From the NCBI GenBank assembly GCA_944320845.1, contig CALUJA010000002.1, positions 124,001-188,000 of the forward strand: a DNA stretch of 64,000 bases. The letters are read 5' to 3'. Source of the DNA: an uncultured Phocaeicola sp. (GTDB lineage: Bacteria; Bacteroidota; Bacteroidia; Bacteroidales; Bacteroidaceae). A program made the position numbers and the translations under genes. Under the pieces are notes generated by a model. It did no database searches. It saw only the letters and a program-made list of their open reading frames with translations, and was not told the DNA's origin. Positions 39,063 to 47,228 of this stretch are shown here, one piece after another. The number at the start of each line of letters is the position of its first letter. Positions within the stretch are counted from its first letter, which is position 1.

Positions 39063-39090
39063 GAGCTCGGCATTGAGGCCGGGCTCATTC
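39063..39090 (+). terminator. Terminator after the GH57 gene
   Basis: GAGCTCGGC and GCCGGGCTC pair around ATTGAG, followed by ATTCTTT. Confidence 0.65.
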
Positions 39091-39143
39091 TTTATATGCA
39101 GAAAAATGTATTGTTGCTGAAATGAAAAAATGATATGACAGGT

Positions 39144-41420
39144 ATGAAAAAATTGTTTGCTGCCGTCGGGATGTCTGCCGCACTGTTGTGCGGCTGTTCG
39201 CCGGTAAGTGAATCGGACGGGGAGATGAATCGTTTCATCTCTGAGTTGATGGACAAAATGACGCTTCATGAGAAGCTGGGACAGCTGAACCTTCCGTCGG
39301 GAGGCGATTTGACCACGGGGCCGATTGTGGACAGCGACTTGGCGGAGATGATTCGCCGGGAGGAAATCGGAGGATATTTTAATGTAAAGGGCATTGATAA
39401 GATTAGGGAGTTGCAGCGCATAGCTGTAGAGGAGACCCGCTTGGGCATTCCGCTGGTGGTGGGTGCTGATATTATCCACGGTTACCAGACTATTTTTCCG
39501 ATTCCGCTCGCATTGTCTTGCAGCTGGGATACGGCGGCGGTGCGACGGGCTGCCGAAATATCGGCCAAGGAAGGCAGTGCCAACGGCATTTCATGGACAT
39601 TCAGTCCGATGGTGGATATATGTAAAGACGCCCGTTGGGGCAGGATAGCCGAGGGGAATGGCGAAGACCCCTATCTTGGCTCCGTGTTGGCGCGGGCGTA
39701 TGTTCGGGGCTATCAGGGCGAAAACCTGCGTGAATCTGAAGTCAACATCATGGCTTGCCTGAAACATTTCGCCCTTTACGGAGCTTCCGAATCAGGCCGC
39801 GACTACAATCTGACCGACATGAGCCGTGTCCGGATGTTCAATGAATACTTTCCTCCTTATCGGGCCGCTGTCGAGGCAGGCGTGGGAACGGTGATGACAT
39901 CCTTCAATACAGTCGACGGCATCCCGGCAACGGCCAATGAATGGCTGTTGGAAGATGTCTTGCGTGGGCAGTGGGGATTCGGAGGAATGGTTGTAACCGA
40001 CTATAATTCGATAGGCGAAATGGCTGTTCATGGTGTGGCAGACCTGAAGAAGGCCGGCATAATGGCCATGAATGCCGGGACAGACATGGATATGGTATCG
40101 GGCAGTTTCCTTTATCCGATGGCAGAGGCCCTGTCTGAAGGCAGTGTATTGGAAGAACGTATCGATGAGGCGTGCCGCCGGGTATTGGAAATGAAGTACA
40201 AGCTTGGGCTTTTTGACAATCCTTACAAGTATTGCGACACACTTCGCGCTGCAAAAGATACGTATTCGGCTGAAAACCGTGCCGAAGCACGGCGCATCGC
40301 GGCCGAAACCTTCGTATTGCTGAAGAATGAAGGCAGGCTGCTTCCCTTGAAGCCGGGGAGCCGCATTGCTTTGATAGGGCCGATGGCGGATGCCCGCAAT
40401 AATATGTGCGGCATGTGGAGCCCGACTTGCGACCCTTCGCAGCATCAGTCCTTGCTTGAAGGCATGCGTGCGGCAGTGGGAGATAAGGCCGAAATTCTTT
40501 ATGCCAAGGGAAGCAATGTCTATTATGACGGGCAGACGGAAAAAGGTGCGGTGGGAATCCGCCCGTTAGAGCGGGGAGACGACAGGCAGCTGCTTGCCGA
40601 AGCGATGGCGGTTGCTGCACGTGCCGATGTTATTATAGCGGCGGTAGGAGAGTGTGCCGATATGACAGGAGAATCTGCATCGCGCACAGACATCCGTATA
40701 CCGGATGCCCAGCGTGATTTGTTGCAGGCATTGGTGAAGACGGGAAAGCCCGTCGTACTGCTTCTCTTTACCGGAAGGCCGCTTGAACTGGCATGGGAAT
40801 CGGAAAATGTACCGGCAATCTTGAATGTTTGGTTTGGTGGAAGCGAGACCGGAGCCGCTGTGGGCGATGTGTTGTTTGGGGAAACGGTGCCTTCCGGCAA
40901 GCTGACAACGACTTTTCCCCGCAGTGTAGGGCAGCTTCCTCTTTATTACGGCCAGGTGAATACCGGACGTCCTGACGGAGAGCCGGGCGTATTCAATCGT
41001 TATGTCAGCAATTATATCGACTGTCCCAATGACGGACTGTATCCTTTTGGTTATGGCCTGAGTTATACGGCGTTTGAATACGGCGAGATGAAGCTTGATG
41101 CCGAAGTCTTGCCGCAGGGCGGGAGTATTACGGTAACGGTTCCGGTGAAGAATGTTGGCGACTTCGACGGAGTTGAGACGGTGCAGCTTTACATTCGCGA
41201 CCTTTATGCGGACATAGCCCGTCCGGTAAAAGAGCTGAAGGGCTTCCGCAGGATATTCCTGCGAAAGGGCGAAAGTCGTGACGTTACCTTTACATTGACG
41301 GCCGATGACTTGAAATATTATAATGCCGATTTGGTTTATAAATACGATGCCGGAGACTTCCAGGTGATGGTAGGGCCCGACAGCCGGAATGTCCAGACCA
41401 AAACATTTATGGCGGAATAA
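39144..41420 (+). CDS. bglX: GH3-family beta-glucosidase lipoprotein (BglX type)
   Basis: The 758-residue enzyme hydrolyses beta-linked glucosides or related sugars. It has a lipoprotein signal peptide (MKKLFAAVGMSAALLCGC), the GH3 N-terminal barrel (about 30-350) with MTLHEKLGQLNLPSGG, KHFALYGASESGRDYN and the nucleophile Asp286 in VVTDYNSIGEM, the GH3 C-terminal alpha/beta domain (about 385-620) with FVLLKNEGRLLPLKPG and WFGGSETGAAVGDVLFG, and a fibronectin-III-like tail (VPVKNVGDFDGVETVQLYI). ATG 39135 is an alternative start; 39144 gives a standard signal peptide. Lipidation should place it in the periplasm or on the surface. Confidence 0.94.
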   Translation: MKKLFAAVGMSAALLCGCSPVSESDGEMNRFISELMDKMTLHEKLGQLNLPSGGDLTTGPIVDSDLAEMIRREEIGGYFNVKGIDKIRELQRIAVEETRLGIPLVVGADIIHGYQTIFPIPLALSCSWDTAAVRRAAEISAKEGSANGISWTFSPMVDICKDARWGRIAEGNGEDPYLGSVLARAYVRGYQGENLRESEVNIMACLKHFALYGASESGRDYNLTDMSRVRMFNEYFPPYRAAVEAGVGTVMTSFNTVDGIPATANEWLLEDVLRGQWGFGGMVVTDYNSIGEMAVHGVADLKKAGIMAMNAGTDMDMVSGSFLYPMAEALSEGSVLEERIDEACRRVLEMKYKLGLFDNPYKYCDTLRAAKDTYSAENRAEARRIAAETFVLLKNEGRLLPLKPGSRIALIGPMADARNNMCGMWSPTCDPSQHQSLLEGMRAAVGDKAEILYAKGSNVYYDGQTEKGAVGIRPLERGDDRQLLAEAMAVAARADVIIAAVGECADMTGESASRTDIRIPDAQRDLLQALVKTGKPVVLLLFTGRPLELAWESENVPAILNVWFGGSETGAAVGDVLFGETVPSGKLTTTFPRSVGQLPLYYGQVNTGRPDGEPGVFNRYVSNYIDCPNDGLYPFGYGLSYTAFEYGEMKLDAEVLPQGGSITVTVPVKNVGDFDGVETVQLYIRDLYADIARPVKELKGFRRIFLRKGESRDVTFTLTADDLKYYNADLVYKYDAGDFQVMVGPDSRNVQTKTFMAE

Positions 41421-41447
41421 AGCCTGGATTCGGACAGGGGAAAAAGA

Positions 41448-41492
41448 AAGGCTGCCCATGAGAAAAACTTTTTTTCATGGGCAGCCTTTTTG
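41448..41492. terminator. Terminator between bglX and the DUF4270 gene
   Basis: AGGCTGCCCATGA pairs with TCATGGGCAGCCT around an A/T loop, followed by TTTTTGTG; the genes on both sides converge. Confidence 0.9.
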
Positions 41493-41525
41493 TGTAATAT
41501 CGTGAGAAAGTCAGCGCGTCTGCAT

Positions 41526-42998
41526 TTATTCTTCGTGTGGTCTCGTGTAGATGACCGTCGCTTGAAGAGGATTGTCGTCGTTTCCCCTGAACAGGCGTGC
41601 AGAGTTCACCTCCAAATCGTGGGAGATGCCGATAATCTGCGCTTCGGTTGAACTGTTCGTGCTTTCAGATTCTCTTTCAATCTGCACGGGAATCAGCAGC
41701 AGCTTGTCCCAGTCAGCCGGTCTTTCTTCGCTATTCCTTATTTCGCTGAATATATGACTGATTAGTCGGTTCAGTGAAGAAAAGGTATACGTGTTGCTGC
41801 TGCTGTTATAACTTGCCAGGAACGAGGTCTGGTTGTCCGCGTTCTGGTTGTTCTCGAAAAAGTCCTTGACCTCATTCTTTCTTATCAGCAGCAGATATTG
41901 CGGAGTCCCCATCTCCAGTTCCCTTTCCTTCCCTTCAATGGTGTCTTTGTATTTGGTGAATGAGAGCGAAACAGAGTTGAGCGTATCGGTGCTCAGTTCA
42001 TCATAGATGTCTTGCAGGGGAAGCGTGACCTCTGTCCATAATCCGGCAGGGGTTTTCAGATAAGTTTCGTTGGAGTGTCCTGCACCGGTAAACTCTTCCA
42101 GCTTTTCATCATTCTGCAGGCGCGTGCGCATATAGATTTCTTTGGAGGCGGCAAATGCCGTGCTTCCTTCTACAATGGAGTCGTTTCCTTCCGAATCTTT
42201 CATCGTATATTCAAAGCGGGTGCGCAGCCAGATGTCTTGAATGTACAGTACAGAGCCTTCTCCGCTTGTGTTGTAAACGTAGAATCCGCTCAATACATTG
42301 TTGATAAAGCTGGCTCCGTCTTTAAAGTTTTCCGGATTTTCTTTGTATTTGTCAAAAATGTATTGGTTGAAATTCCCGCTCCCTATTTCCTGCGGCACGG
42401 TCTGGTTGCTCAAGTCAATTGTTATGTTTGGATAATATGTCAAATCTCCGTTGTCGTCTGTGGCATATCGTACGGAATCGCTTACCGAATTGTCATAGGC
42501 GGCATAATCTTTTTGGCCTATCACTTCCGGATAAACATAGTCCTCGGGCGTATATGTTGTATAGTAAATGTCCGGATGCTTGCCGTCGTCGATGATTCCC
42601 GTATCGTTTCTCAGCAGTTTCACCGATGCCTGCATCGGCGCTACCGAGTCTCCGTAGTAGCTGTGATAGTAGAGTTCGAGTGTGGTGCTTGTTATCTTTG
42701 TGAGTGTTTCCGGGTAAGCGAAGTCTTCCGGACAGTATACTTGCGTAATAAAGTCGGTTGTAAATTCTCCGAAGTCCTCGTCTGTGATTTTTCCCAAGTA
42801 GGCACTGCTCGTGCGTGAATATAGTCCTTCGGGTGCGATATCTTTCACCAATACGGTTTTGGTATCTACATTGTAGGTTTTTGCATAGGCTTCGATTTCG
42901 TCTGCATCGGCCACAAAGTTTCCGATTCCCGTCGTACTGTCATCGCAGCTATAGAGAAAGGCGGCAAATCCTGCTGCTGCCAGGAACTTGAATTTCAT
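41526..42998 (-). CDS. DUF4270-family lipoprotein
   Basis: The 490-residue protein has a lipoprotein signal peptide (MKFKFLAAAGFAAFLYSC) and is otherwise beta-rich with many Tyr, Asp, Ser and Thr, as in the DUF4270 family of Bacteroidales envelope proteins. Recognised segments include TTGIGNFVADADEI near residue 22, YLGKITDEDFGEFTTDFITQV, TTLELYYHSYYGDS, and WTEVTLPLQDIYDEL near 320. The function is unknown. It follows the half glycogen synthase gene by 17 bases and is presumably cotranslated with it, which links an envelope lipoprotein to a cytosolic sugar enzyme homologue. Confidence 0.85.
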   Translation of the reverse strand: MKFKFLAAAGFAAFLYSCDDSTTGIGNFVADADEIEAYAKTYNVDTKTVLVKDIAPEGLYSRTSSAYLGKITDEDFGEFTTDFITQVYCPEDFAYPETLTKITSTTLELYYHSYYGDSVAPMQASVKLLRNDTGIIDDGKHPDIYYTTYTPEDYVYPEVIGQKDYAAYDNSVSDSVRYATDDNGDLTYYPNITIDLSNQTVPQEIGSGNFNQYIFDKYKENPENFKDGASFINNVLSGFYVYNTSGEGSVLYIQDIWLRTRFEYTMKDSEGNDSIVEGSTAFAASKEIYMRTRLQNDEKLEEFTGAGHSNETYLKTPAGLWTEVTLPLQDIYDELSTDTLNSVSLSFTKYKDTIEGKERELEMGTPQYLLLIRKNEVKDFFENNQNADNQTSFLASYNSSSNTYTFSSLNRLISHIFSEIRNSEERPADWDKLLLIPVQIERESESTNSSTEAQIIGISHDLEVNSARLFRGNDDNPLQATVIYTRPHEE

Positions 42999-43015
42999 GT
43001 TGATTGTTTTTTGAA

Positions 43016-43840
43016 TTATTTATTTTCAGCGGCATCCCATACCTGGTCGTAAAAGGCATCGCATGCGTCGGCGTATGTATCGGCTGTCTGATAGTCAAGA
43101 ACAGGGATATTCAGTTTGCGTGCGTAATCAGTTATGTTGGGATTGATGCTTTCGCTGTTTTGTATGATACCGTCTGAATAAGAAACTGCCAGTTTGCACA
43201 ATTCCTCATAGTCTACCGGAGTCTTTATCATGCTGATATCTTCCGTTGTAATTTCTTTCAGCATAAGTTGTTGGGTGAAGTTTGGATTCAGAGTCGATTT
43301 GAACCCCTCATTGTATACAGAGAAAATCACTTTGGAGTCTCTGAATGACGGTTCTTCATAATACACCTTTTTTATATATAAGGGGACCATTGCGCTCATC
43401 CACCCGTGACAATGTATGATATCCGGACACCAGCGCAGTTTTTTCACTGTCTCCAACACGCCGCGTGCATAGAATATGGCACGTTCTCCATTGTCTTCAT
43501 AATCATTTCCGTTTTCATCGGATGTCATCTGACGGTGGAGAAAATAATCATCATTGTCAATAAAATAGACTTGCCGGCGGGCAGCCTGAATGGATGCCAC
43601 TTTGATAATCAGCGGATGATCCGTGTCGTCGATGATTAGATTCATTCCTGAAAGACGGATTACTTCGTGCAATTGGTTGCGCCGTTCGTTGATATTTCCC
43701 CATTTGGGCATGAATGTCCTTATTTCTCTGCCTTTATCTTGTATGGCTTGAGGCAGATCCCGGCCGATGATTGCCTGCTCGCTTTCGGGTACATAAGGAG
43801 TGATTTCTTGTGTAATGAATAAAACTTTCTTCACGCTCAT
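43016..43840 (-). CDS. Glycogen/starch synthase-like protein, N-terminal GT5 half only
   Basis: The 274-residue protein matches the N-terminal Rossmann half of GT5 glycogen synthases: KVLFITQEITPYV, the tail of the acceptor loop region, DIIHCHGWMSAMVPLYIKK near residue 145, VIFSVYNEGF, and YSDGIIQNSESINP near 225. The usual KTGGLGDV donor/acceptor motif is replaced (ESEQAIIGRDLP), and the whole C-terminal domain that binds ADP-glucose is missing; a canonical enzyme has about 480 residues. It ends cleanly, without frameshift signs, and is followed by the DUF4270 lipoprotein gene. It is therefore more likely a specialised or regulatory protein than an active synthase, which is inference. Confidence 0.88.
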   Translation of the reverse strand: MSVKKVLFITQEITPYVPESEQAIIGRDLPQAIQDKGREIRTFMPKWGNINERRNQLHEVIRLSGMNLIIDDTDHPLIIKVASIQAARRQVYFIDNDDYFLHRQMTSDENGNDYEDNGERAIFYARGVLETVKKLRWCPDIIHCHGWMSAMVPLYIKKVYYEEPSFRDSKVIFSVYNEGFKSTLNPNFTQQLMLKEITTEDISMIKTPVDYEELCKLAVSYSDGIIQNSESINPNITDYARKLNIPVLDYQTADTYADACDAFYDQVWDAAENK

Positions 43841-43871
43841 TTTGAAACAATTATTACTCTAAATCTGACTG

Positions 43872-43879
43872 CAAAGATA
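43872..43879 (-). promoter_or_regulatory. -7 box for the GT5-half/DUF4270 unit
   Basis: The minus strand reads TATCTTTG, 32 bases before the start codon at 43840. Confidence 0.55.
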
Positions 43880-44040
43880 CAAAAAATGAATGAATTTGGG
43901 TGGTTATACGGATGATTTTAATGCTTATAGTATGTTAATAAGTCATGAACGGACTGATTATGAGCATATATGTTCTTTGGTTTTCATGCTTTCCGGTGGC
44001 TGTCAAAAAATGGATAATCCCGATAAAATTTGAACGGGCG

Positions 44041-44074
44041 TTTGGTATTGTACGGAAATAAATATTTAAATTTG
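44041..44074 (+). promoter_or_regulatory. Promoter of panC-panD
   Basis: TAAATTTG (44067-44074) with TTTG at 44041-44044, 22 bases apart, close to the usual 19-21. Confidence 0.5.
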
Positions 44075-44115
44075 CAGCCGTTTAGAAACATTAGATGGTT
44101 AAAAGCCAAAGAATA

Positions 44116-44961
44116 ATGAAGTTAATTCAAACAGTAAAGGAGTTGCGTTCGGAGTTGGACGGACTTCGTAAAGCCGGAAAAACTATCGGATTGGTGCCGA
44201 CTATGGGTGCTCTGCATGCCGGGCATGCTTCGTTGGTGAAACGTGCCGTGGCAGAAAATGATGTGGTAGTGGTCAGCGATTTCGTTAATCCCACTCAGTT
44301 TAATGATAAAAATGATCTTTTGAAATATCCGCGGACACTGGAAGCGGATTGCGCGCTGCTTGAGGCGTGTGGAGCGGCTTTTGTCTTTGCCCCTTCTGTA
44401 GAAGAAATGTATCCGGAGCCGGATACCCGACAGTTTAGCTATGCGCCGCTCGACACGGTGATGGAGGGGAAATATCGTCCCGGACATTTCAATGGAGTTT
44501 GTCAGGTGGTGAGCAAGCTGTTTCTTATCGTTGAGCCGACAAGGGCTTATTTTGGAGAAAAAGATTTTCAGCAGCTGGCCGTTATCCGTGAAATGGTGCG
44601 CCGTTATCCTTTCCCTATCGAGATTGTGGGTTGTCCTATAGTCCGCGAGGTGGACGGACTGGCATTGAGCAGCCGGAATACGCGCTTGAGCGCAGAACAG
44701 CGGGAGCAGGCCTTGCAGATATCACAGACTCTTTTCGCGAGTGTGGAATACAGCAAGACGCATACTGTGGCCGAAACCCGTTTGTATGTAGAGTCGCGCA
44801 TCGCCCGGTCAGAAGGATTAAGGCTGGAATACTTTGAAATAGTGGACGGAAATACGCTCCAAACCGTGAACGGATGGGATGAAACGGAGTATATCGTGGG
44901 GTGCATTACCGTATTTTGCGGTGAAGTCCGCTTGATTGACAATATTAAATATAGAGGATAG
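44116..44961 (+). CDS. panC: Pantothenate synthetase (pantoate-beta-alanine ligase)
   Basis: PanC joins pantoate and beta-alanine with ATP to make pantothenate. The 281-residue protein has [19 protein letters not shown] with the HxGH nucleotide motif, [34 protein letters not shown] near residue 125, [13 protein letters not shown] with the KMSK-like region, and [14 protein letters not shown] 44116 is preferred over the upstream frame (44095) because the family begins a few residues before the first strand. It overlaps no gene but is only four bases before panD. Confidence 0.96.
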   Translation: MKLIQTVKELRSELDGLRKAGKTIGLVPTMGALHAGHASLVKRAVAENDVVVVSDFVNPTQFNDKNDLLKYPRTLEADCALLEACGAAFVFAPSVEEMYPEPDTRQFSYAPLDTVMEGKYRPGHFNGVCQVVSKLFLIVEPTRAYFGEKDFQQLAVIREMVRRYPFPIEIVGCPIVREVDGLALSSRNTRLSAEQREQALQISQTLFASVEYSKTHTVAETRLYVESRIARSEGLRLEYFEIVDGNTLQTVNGWDETEYIVGCITVFCGEVRLIDNIKYRG

Positions 44962-44965
44962 CCGT

Positions 44966-45316
44966 ATGATGATAGAAGTATTGAAGTCGAAAATACACTG
45001 TGTGACCGTAACCGAAGCTAACTTGAACTATATGGGGAGCATCACTATTGACGAGGACTTGATGGAGGCTGCCAATATGATAGCGGGTGAAAAGGTGCAG
45101 ATAGTGGACAATAATAACGGGGAGCGTTTCGAGACTTATATAATCAAAGGCGAGCGCGGGTCGGGCTGTATTTGTCTGAATGGCGCGGCAGCCCGCAAGG
45201 TGCAGGTAGGCGATGTGGTGATTATCATGTCATACGCACTGATGGACTTTGAGGAAGCCAAGCGTTTCAAGCCTTCTGTCGTGTTTCCCGATGCGGCGAC
45301 CAACAGGCTTGTATAG
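44966..45316 (+). CDS. panD: Aspartate 1-decarboxylase proenzyme
   Basis: PanD makes beta-alanine from aspartate for pantothenate. The 116-residue proenzyme has the self-cleavage site Gly24-Ser25 in [10 protein letters not shown]; Ser25 becomes the pyruvoyl cofactor. Other family marks are [27 protein letters not shown], and [19 protein letters not shown] with the conserved catalytic neighbourhood. It follows panC by four bases, giving both pantothenate branch enzymes in one operon. A terminator follows. Confidence 0.97.
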   Translation: MMIEVLKSKIHCVTVTEANLNYMGSITIDEDLMEAANMIAGEKVQIVDNNNGERFETYIIKGERGSGCICLNGAAARKVQVGDVVIIMSYALMDFEEAKRFKPSVVFPDAATNRLV

Positions 45317-45353
45317 GTTGTGCGGACGGTTTGCGTCTGTTGAAAGAACAAGG

Positions 45354-45390
45354 GTGGGAGCAAGGAAGTTTTTTCCTGTGCTCCCATTTT
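45354..45390. terminator. Terminator after panD
   Basis: TGGGAGCA and TGCTCCCA pair around a 16-base loop, followed by TTTTCG; it lies between convergent panD and dinB. Confidence 0.75.
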
Positions 45391-45459
45391 CGTTTGCATG
45401 GCATGACAATCCGGTTTTGCCGTAGCCGGAATGGATTTTCGCGCCGTGAAAAAACGGCT

Positions 45460-46557
45460 TTAATCCTTGAAGTCAAATTCCAGCTGTATCCATTCGCTGC
45501 TGCGGGCAGGCGGAAAATCCTCTTCCTCTTTGGGATTTGAGATATAAAGCCCTATCAGGCGGATGGGATGCTGTTCGTAGTCCACTTCCTTCAGCAGTCT
45601 TTTGGCAAGCGGAAGGATGTCGTCCAGCTTTTTAAGCTCTTTGGCGGAGCTTGCACTGCGCGTTATCTGGATAAAGTCGTTGAATTTGATTTTTAGGGTA
45701 AGGGTCATGCCGCTGAATCCCTTGGCCTTCATCCGTTCTGTCAGTTCGCAGGCCACATGATACAGTTCGATGATGACGGCGCTTTTCAGGCTGATGTCTT
45801 TTTCCAAAGTATGTTCGCAGCCGATTGACTTGCGTATGCGTGTCGGTTCAACCGGCCTGTCGTCGATTCCCCTTGCAAAATCGTAATAGATGCTCCCGGC
45901 CTTTCCGAATTGCCGTATAAGCATATCCCTCGTACACTCCCGCAAAGTCCTTCCGTTGTAAATGCCAAGCCGGTGCATCTTCTTGGCGGTAACGGGGCCG
46001 ACTCCCCAGAAAGATTCGATGGGAAGGCGGTCGATGAACTCTTGTGCCTGGTCGGGATGGATGGTGCATAGGCCGTCGGGCTTGCGATAGTCGGAGGCTA
46101 TCTTGGCGAGGAACTTGTTGTAGGATACGCCGGCAGAGGCAATCAGGTCGAGTTCCTTGCGGATACGGCATTTTATCTCGCGCGCAATGTCGACGGCAAG
46201 CTCGATTCCCTTCTTGTTGACGGTGACATCCAGAAAGGCTTCATCCAATGAAATCGGTTCGATGATATCGGTATAGTCGTGGAATATGCCGTGAATCTGC
46301 CGCGAAACCTCTTTGTAAGTCTCCATTCTTCCCTCGATGAAAATAAGTTTTGGACAGAGCTTGATGGCTTTTTGTGACGGCATGGCCGAGCGTATCCCGA
46401 ATTTCCGGGCTTCGTAGCTTGCGGCGGCCACCACTCCGCGCCTTTCGGCATGCCCCACGGCAACGGGCTTTCCCTTCAGTTCAGGGTTGTCACGCTGCTC
46501 TACCGAAGCATAAAAAGCATCCATGTCGATGTGGATAATTTTGCGAAACCTATTCAT
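45460..46557 (-). CDS. dinB: DNA polymerase IV DinB
   Basis: DinB is a Y-family lesion-bypass polymerase. The 365-residue protein has the palm motif IIHIDMDAFYASVEQRD at the start with the first catalytic Asp, YEARKFGIRSAMPS, the SLDEAFLDVT motif with catalytic Asp-Glu near residue 105, ASAGVSYNKFLAKIASD, FWGVGPVTAKKMHRLGI (helix-hairpin-helix), and a little-finger domain at the end. I do not see the extended C-terminal clamp-binding peptide clearly. ATG 46557 is used; an earlier frame start at 46578 overlaps the promoter region. Confidence 0.95.
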   Translation of the reverse strand: MNRFRKIIHIDMDAFYASVEQRDNPELKGKPVAVGHAERRGVVAAASYEARKFGIRSAMPSQKAIKLCPKLIFIEGRMETYKEVSRQIHGIFHDYTDIIEPISLDEAFLDVTVNKKGIELAVDIAREIKCRIRKELDLIASAGVSYNKFLAKIASDYRKPDGLCTIHPDQAQEFIDRLPIESFWGVGPVTAKKMHRLGIYNGRTLRECTRDMLIRQFGKAGSIYYDFARGIDDRPVEPTRIRKSIGCEHTLEKDISLKSAVIIELYHVACELTERMKAKGFSGMTLTLKIKFNDFIQITRSASSAKELKKLDDILPLAKRLLKEVDYEQHPIRLIGLYISNPKEEEDFPPARSSEWIQLEFDFKD

Positions 46558-46575
46558 AAAACAGAAACCTCCCTG

Positions 46576-46625
46576 CAAATTTAATGAAACTTTCTTGGGC
46601 TATCCTAAAATCCTTTGTACTTTTG
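46576..46625. promoter_or_regulatory. Divergent promoters of dinB and sua5
   Basis: The minus strand carries TAAATTTG (46576-46583), 19 bases upstream of dinB. The plus strand carries TACTTTTG (46618-46625) with TTG (46595-46597) 20 bases upstream, a near-perfect Bacteroides promoter for sua5. Confidence 0.6.
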
Positions 46626-46648
46626 TTCCTGATTATATAAAAGAAAAG

Positions 46649-47224
46649 ATGGCCGTTATGATGAAAGATGAAATAAGGCGTGCATGTGAAGTCATGCAAA
46701 GCGGTGGCATAATTCTTTATCCTACTGACACCGTTTGGGGAATCGGTTGTGACGCCACCAATGAGGAGGCGGTAAAACGGGTTTATGAAATAAAGCGGAG
46801 GACAGACAGCAAGGCGATGCTTGTCTTGGTCGACAGTCCGGTAAAAGTTGACTTTTATGTGCAGGATGTTCCGCAGGTGGCATGGGACTTGATTGACCTT
46901 AGCACAAAACCTCTGACCATTATTTATGACGGAGCCCGCAACTTGGCCCCGAATCTGGTTGCTGCAGACGGAAGCGTGGGGATACGCGTAACAAAAGAGG
47001 AGTTTTCCAGGGAGTTGTGCTTCCGTTTCCGTAAGGCAATTGTCTCTACATCGGCCAATATCAGTGGGCTGCCTGCTCCTTCGGTGTTCAATGATATTAG
47101 TGAAGAGATTAAGCAGGCCGTGGATTATGTGGTGGATTACCGCAGGGAAGAGACCGGACATCCGAAGCCCTCGTCGATTATCAAGTTGGGAAAAGGTGGT
47201 GAAGTAAAGATTATCAGAGAATAA
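46649..47224 (+). CDS. tsaC: Threonylcarbamoyl-AMP synthase (Sua5/YrdC/TsaC family)
   Basis: This enzyme makes threonylcarbamoyl-AMP, the donor for the t6A37 modification of tRNA. The 191-residue single-domain protein has GGIILYPTDTVWGIGCDATN near residue 20, KRRTDSKAMLVLV, DGSVGIRVTKE and IVSTSANISGLPAP near 140. The C-terminal Sua5 extension of the long form is absent, so it is the short YrdC/TsaC type. ATG 46649 was chosen by homology; the upstream frame overlaps the dinB start. It is followed four bases later by clc. Confidence 0.93.
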   Translation: MAVMMKDEIRRACEVMQSGGIILYPTDTVWGIGCDATNEEAVKRVYEIKRRTDSKAMLVLVDSPVKVDFYVQDVPQVAWDLIDLSTKPLTIIYDGARNLAPNLVAADGSVGIRVTKEEFSRELCFRFRKAIVSTSANISGLPAPSVFNDISEEIKQAVDYVVDYRREETGHPKPSSIIKLGKGGEVKIIRE

Positions 47225-47228
47225 GGCG

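Noticed and set aside
34354..43840. A polysaccharide utilisation locus (SusC/SusD type)
   Set aside because: The region has glucan enzymes but no SusC/SusD pair and no hybrid sensor; it is a storage-glucan cluster plus a lone GH3 gene.
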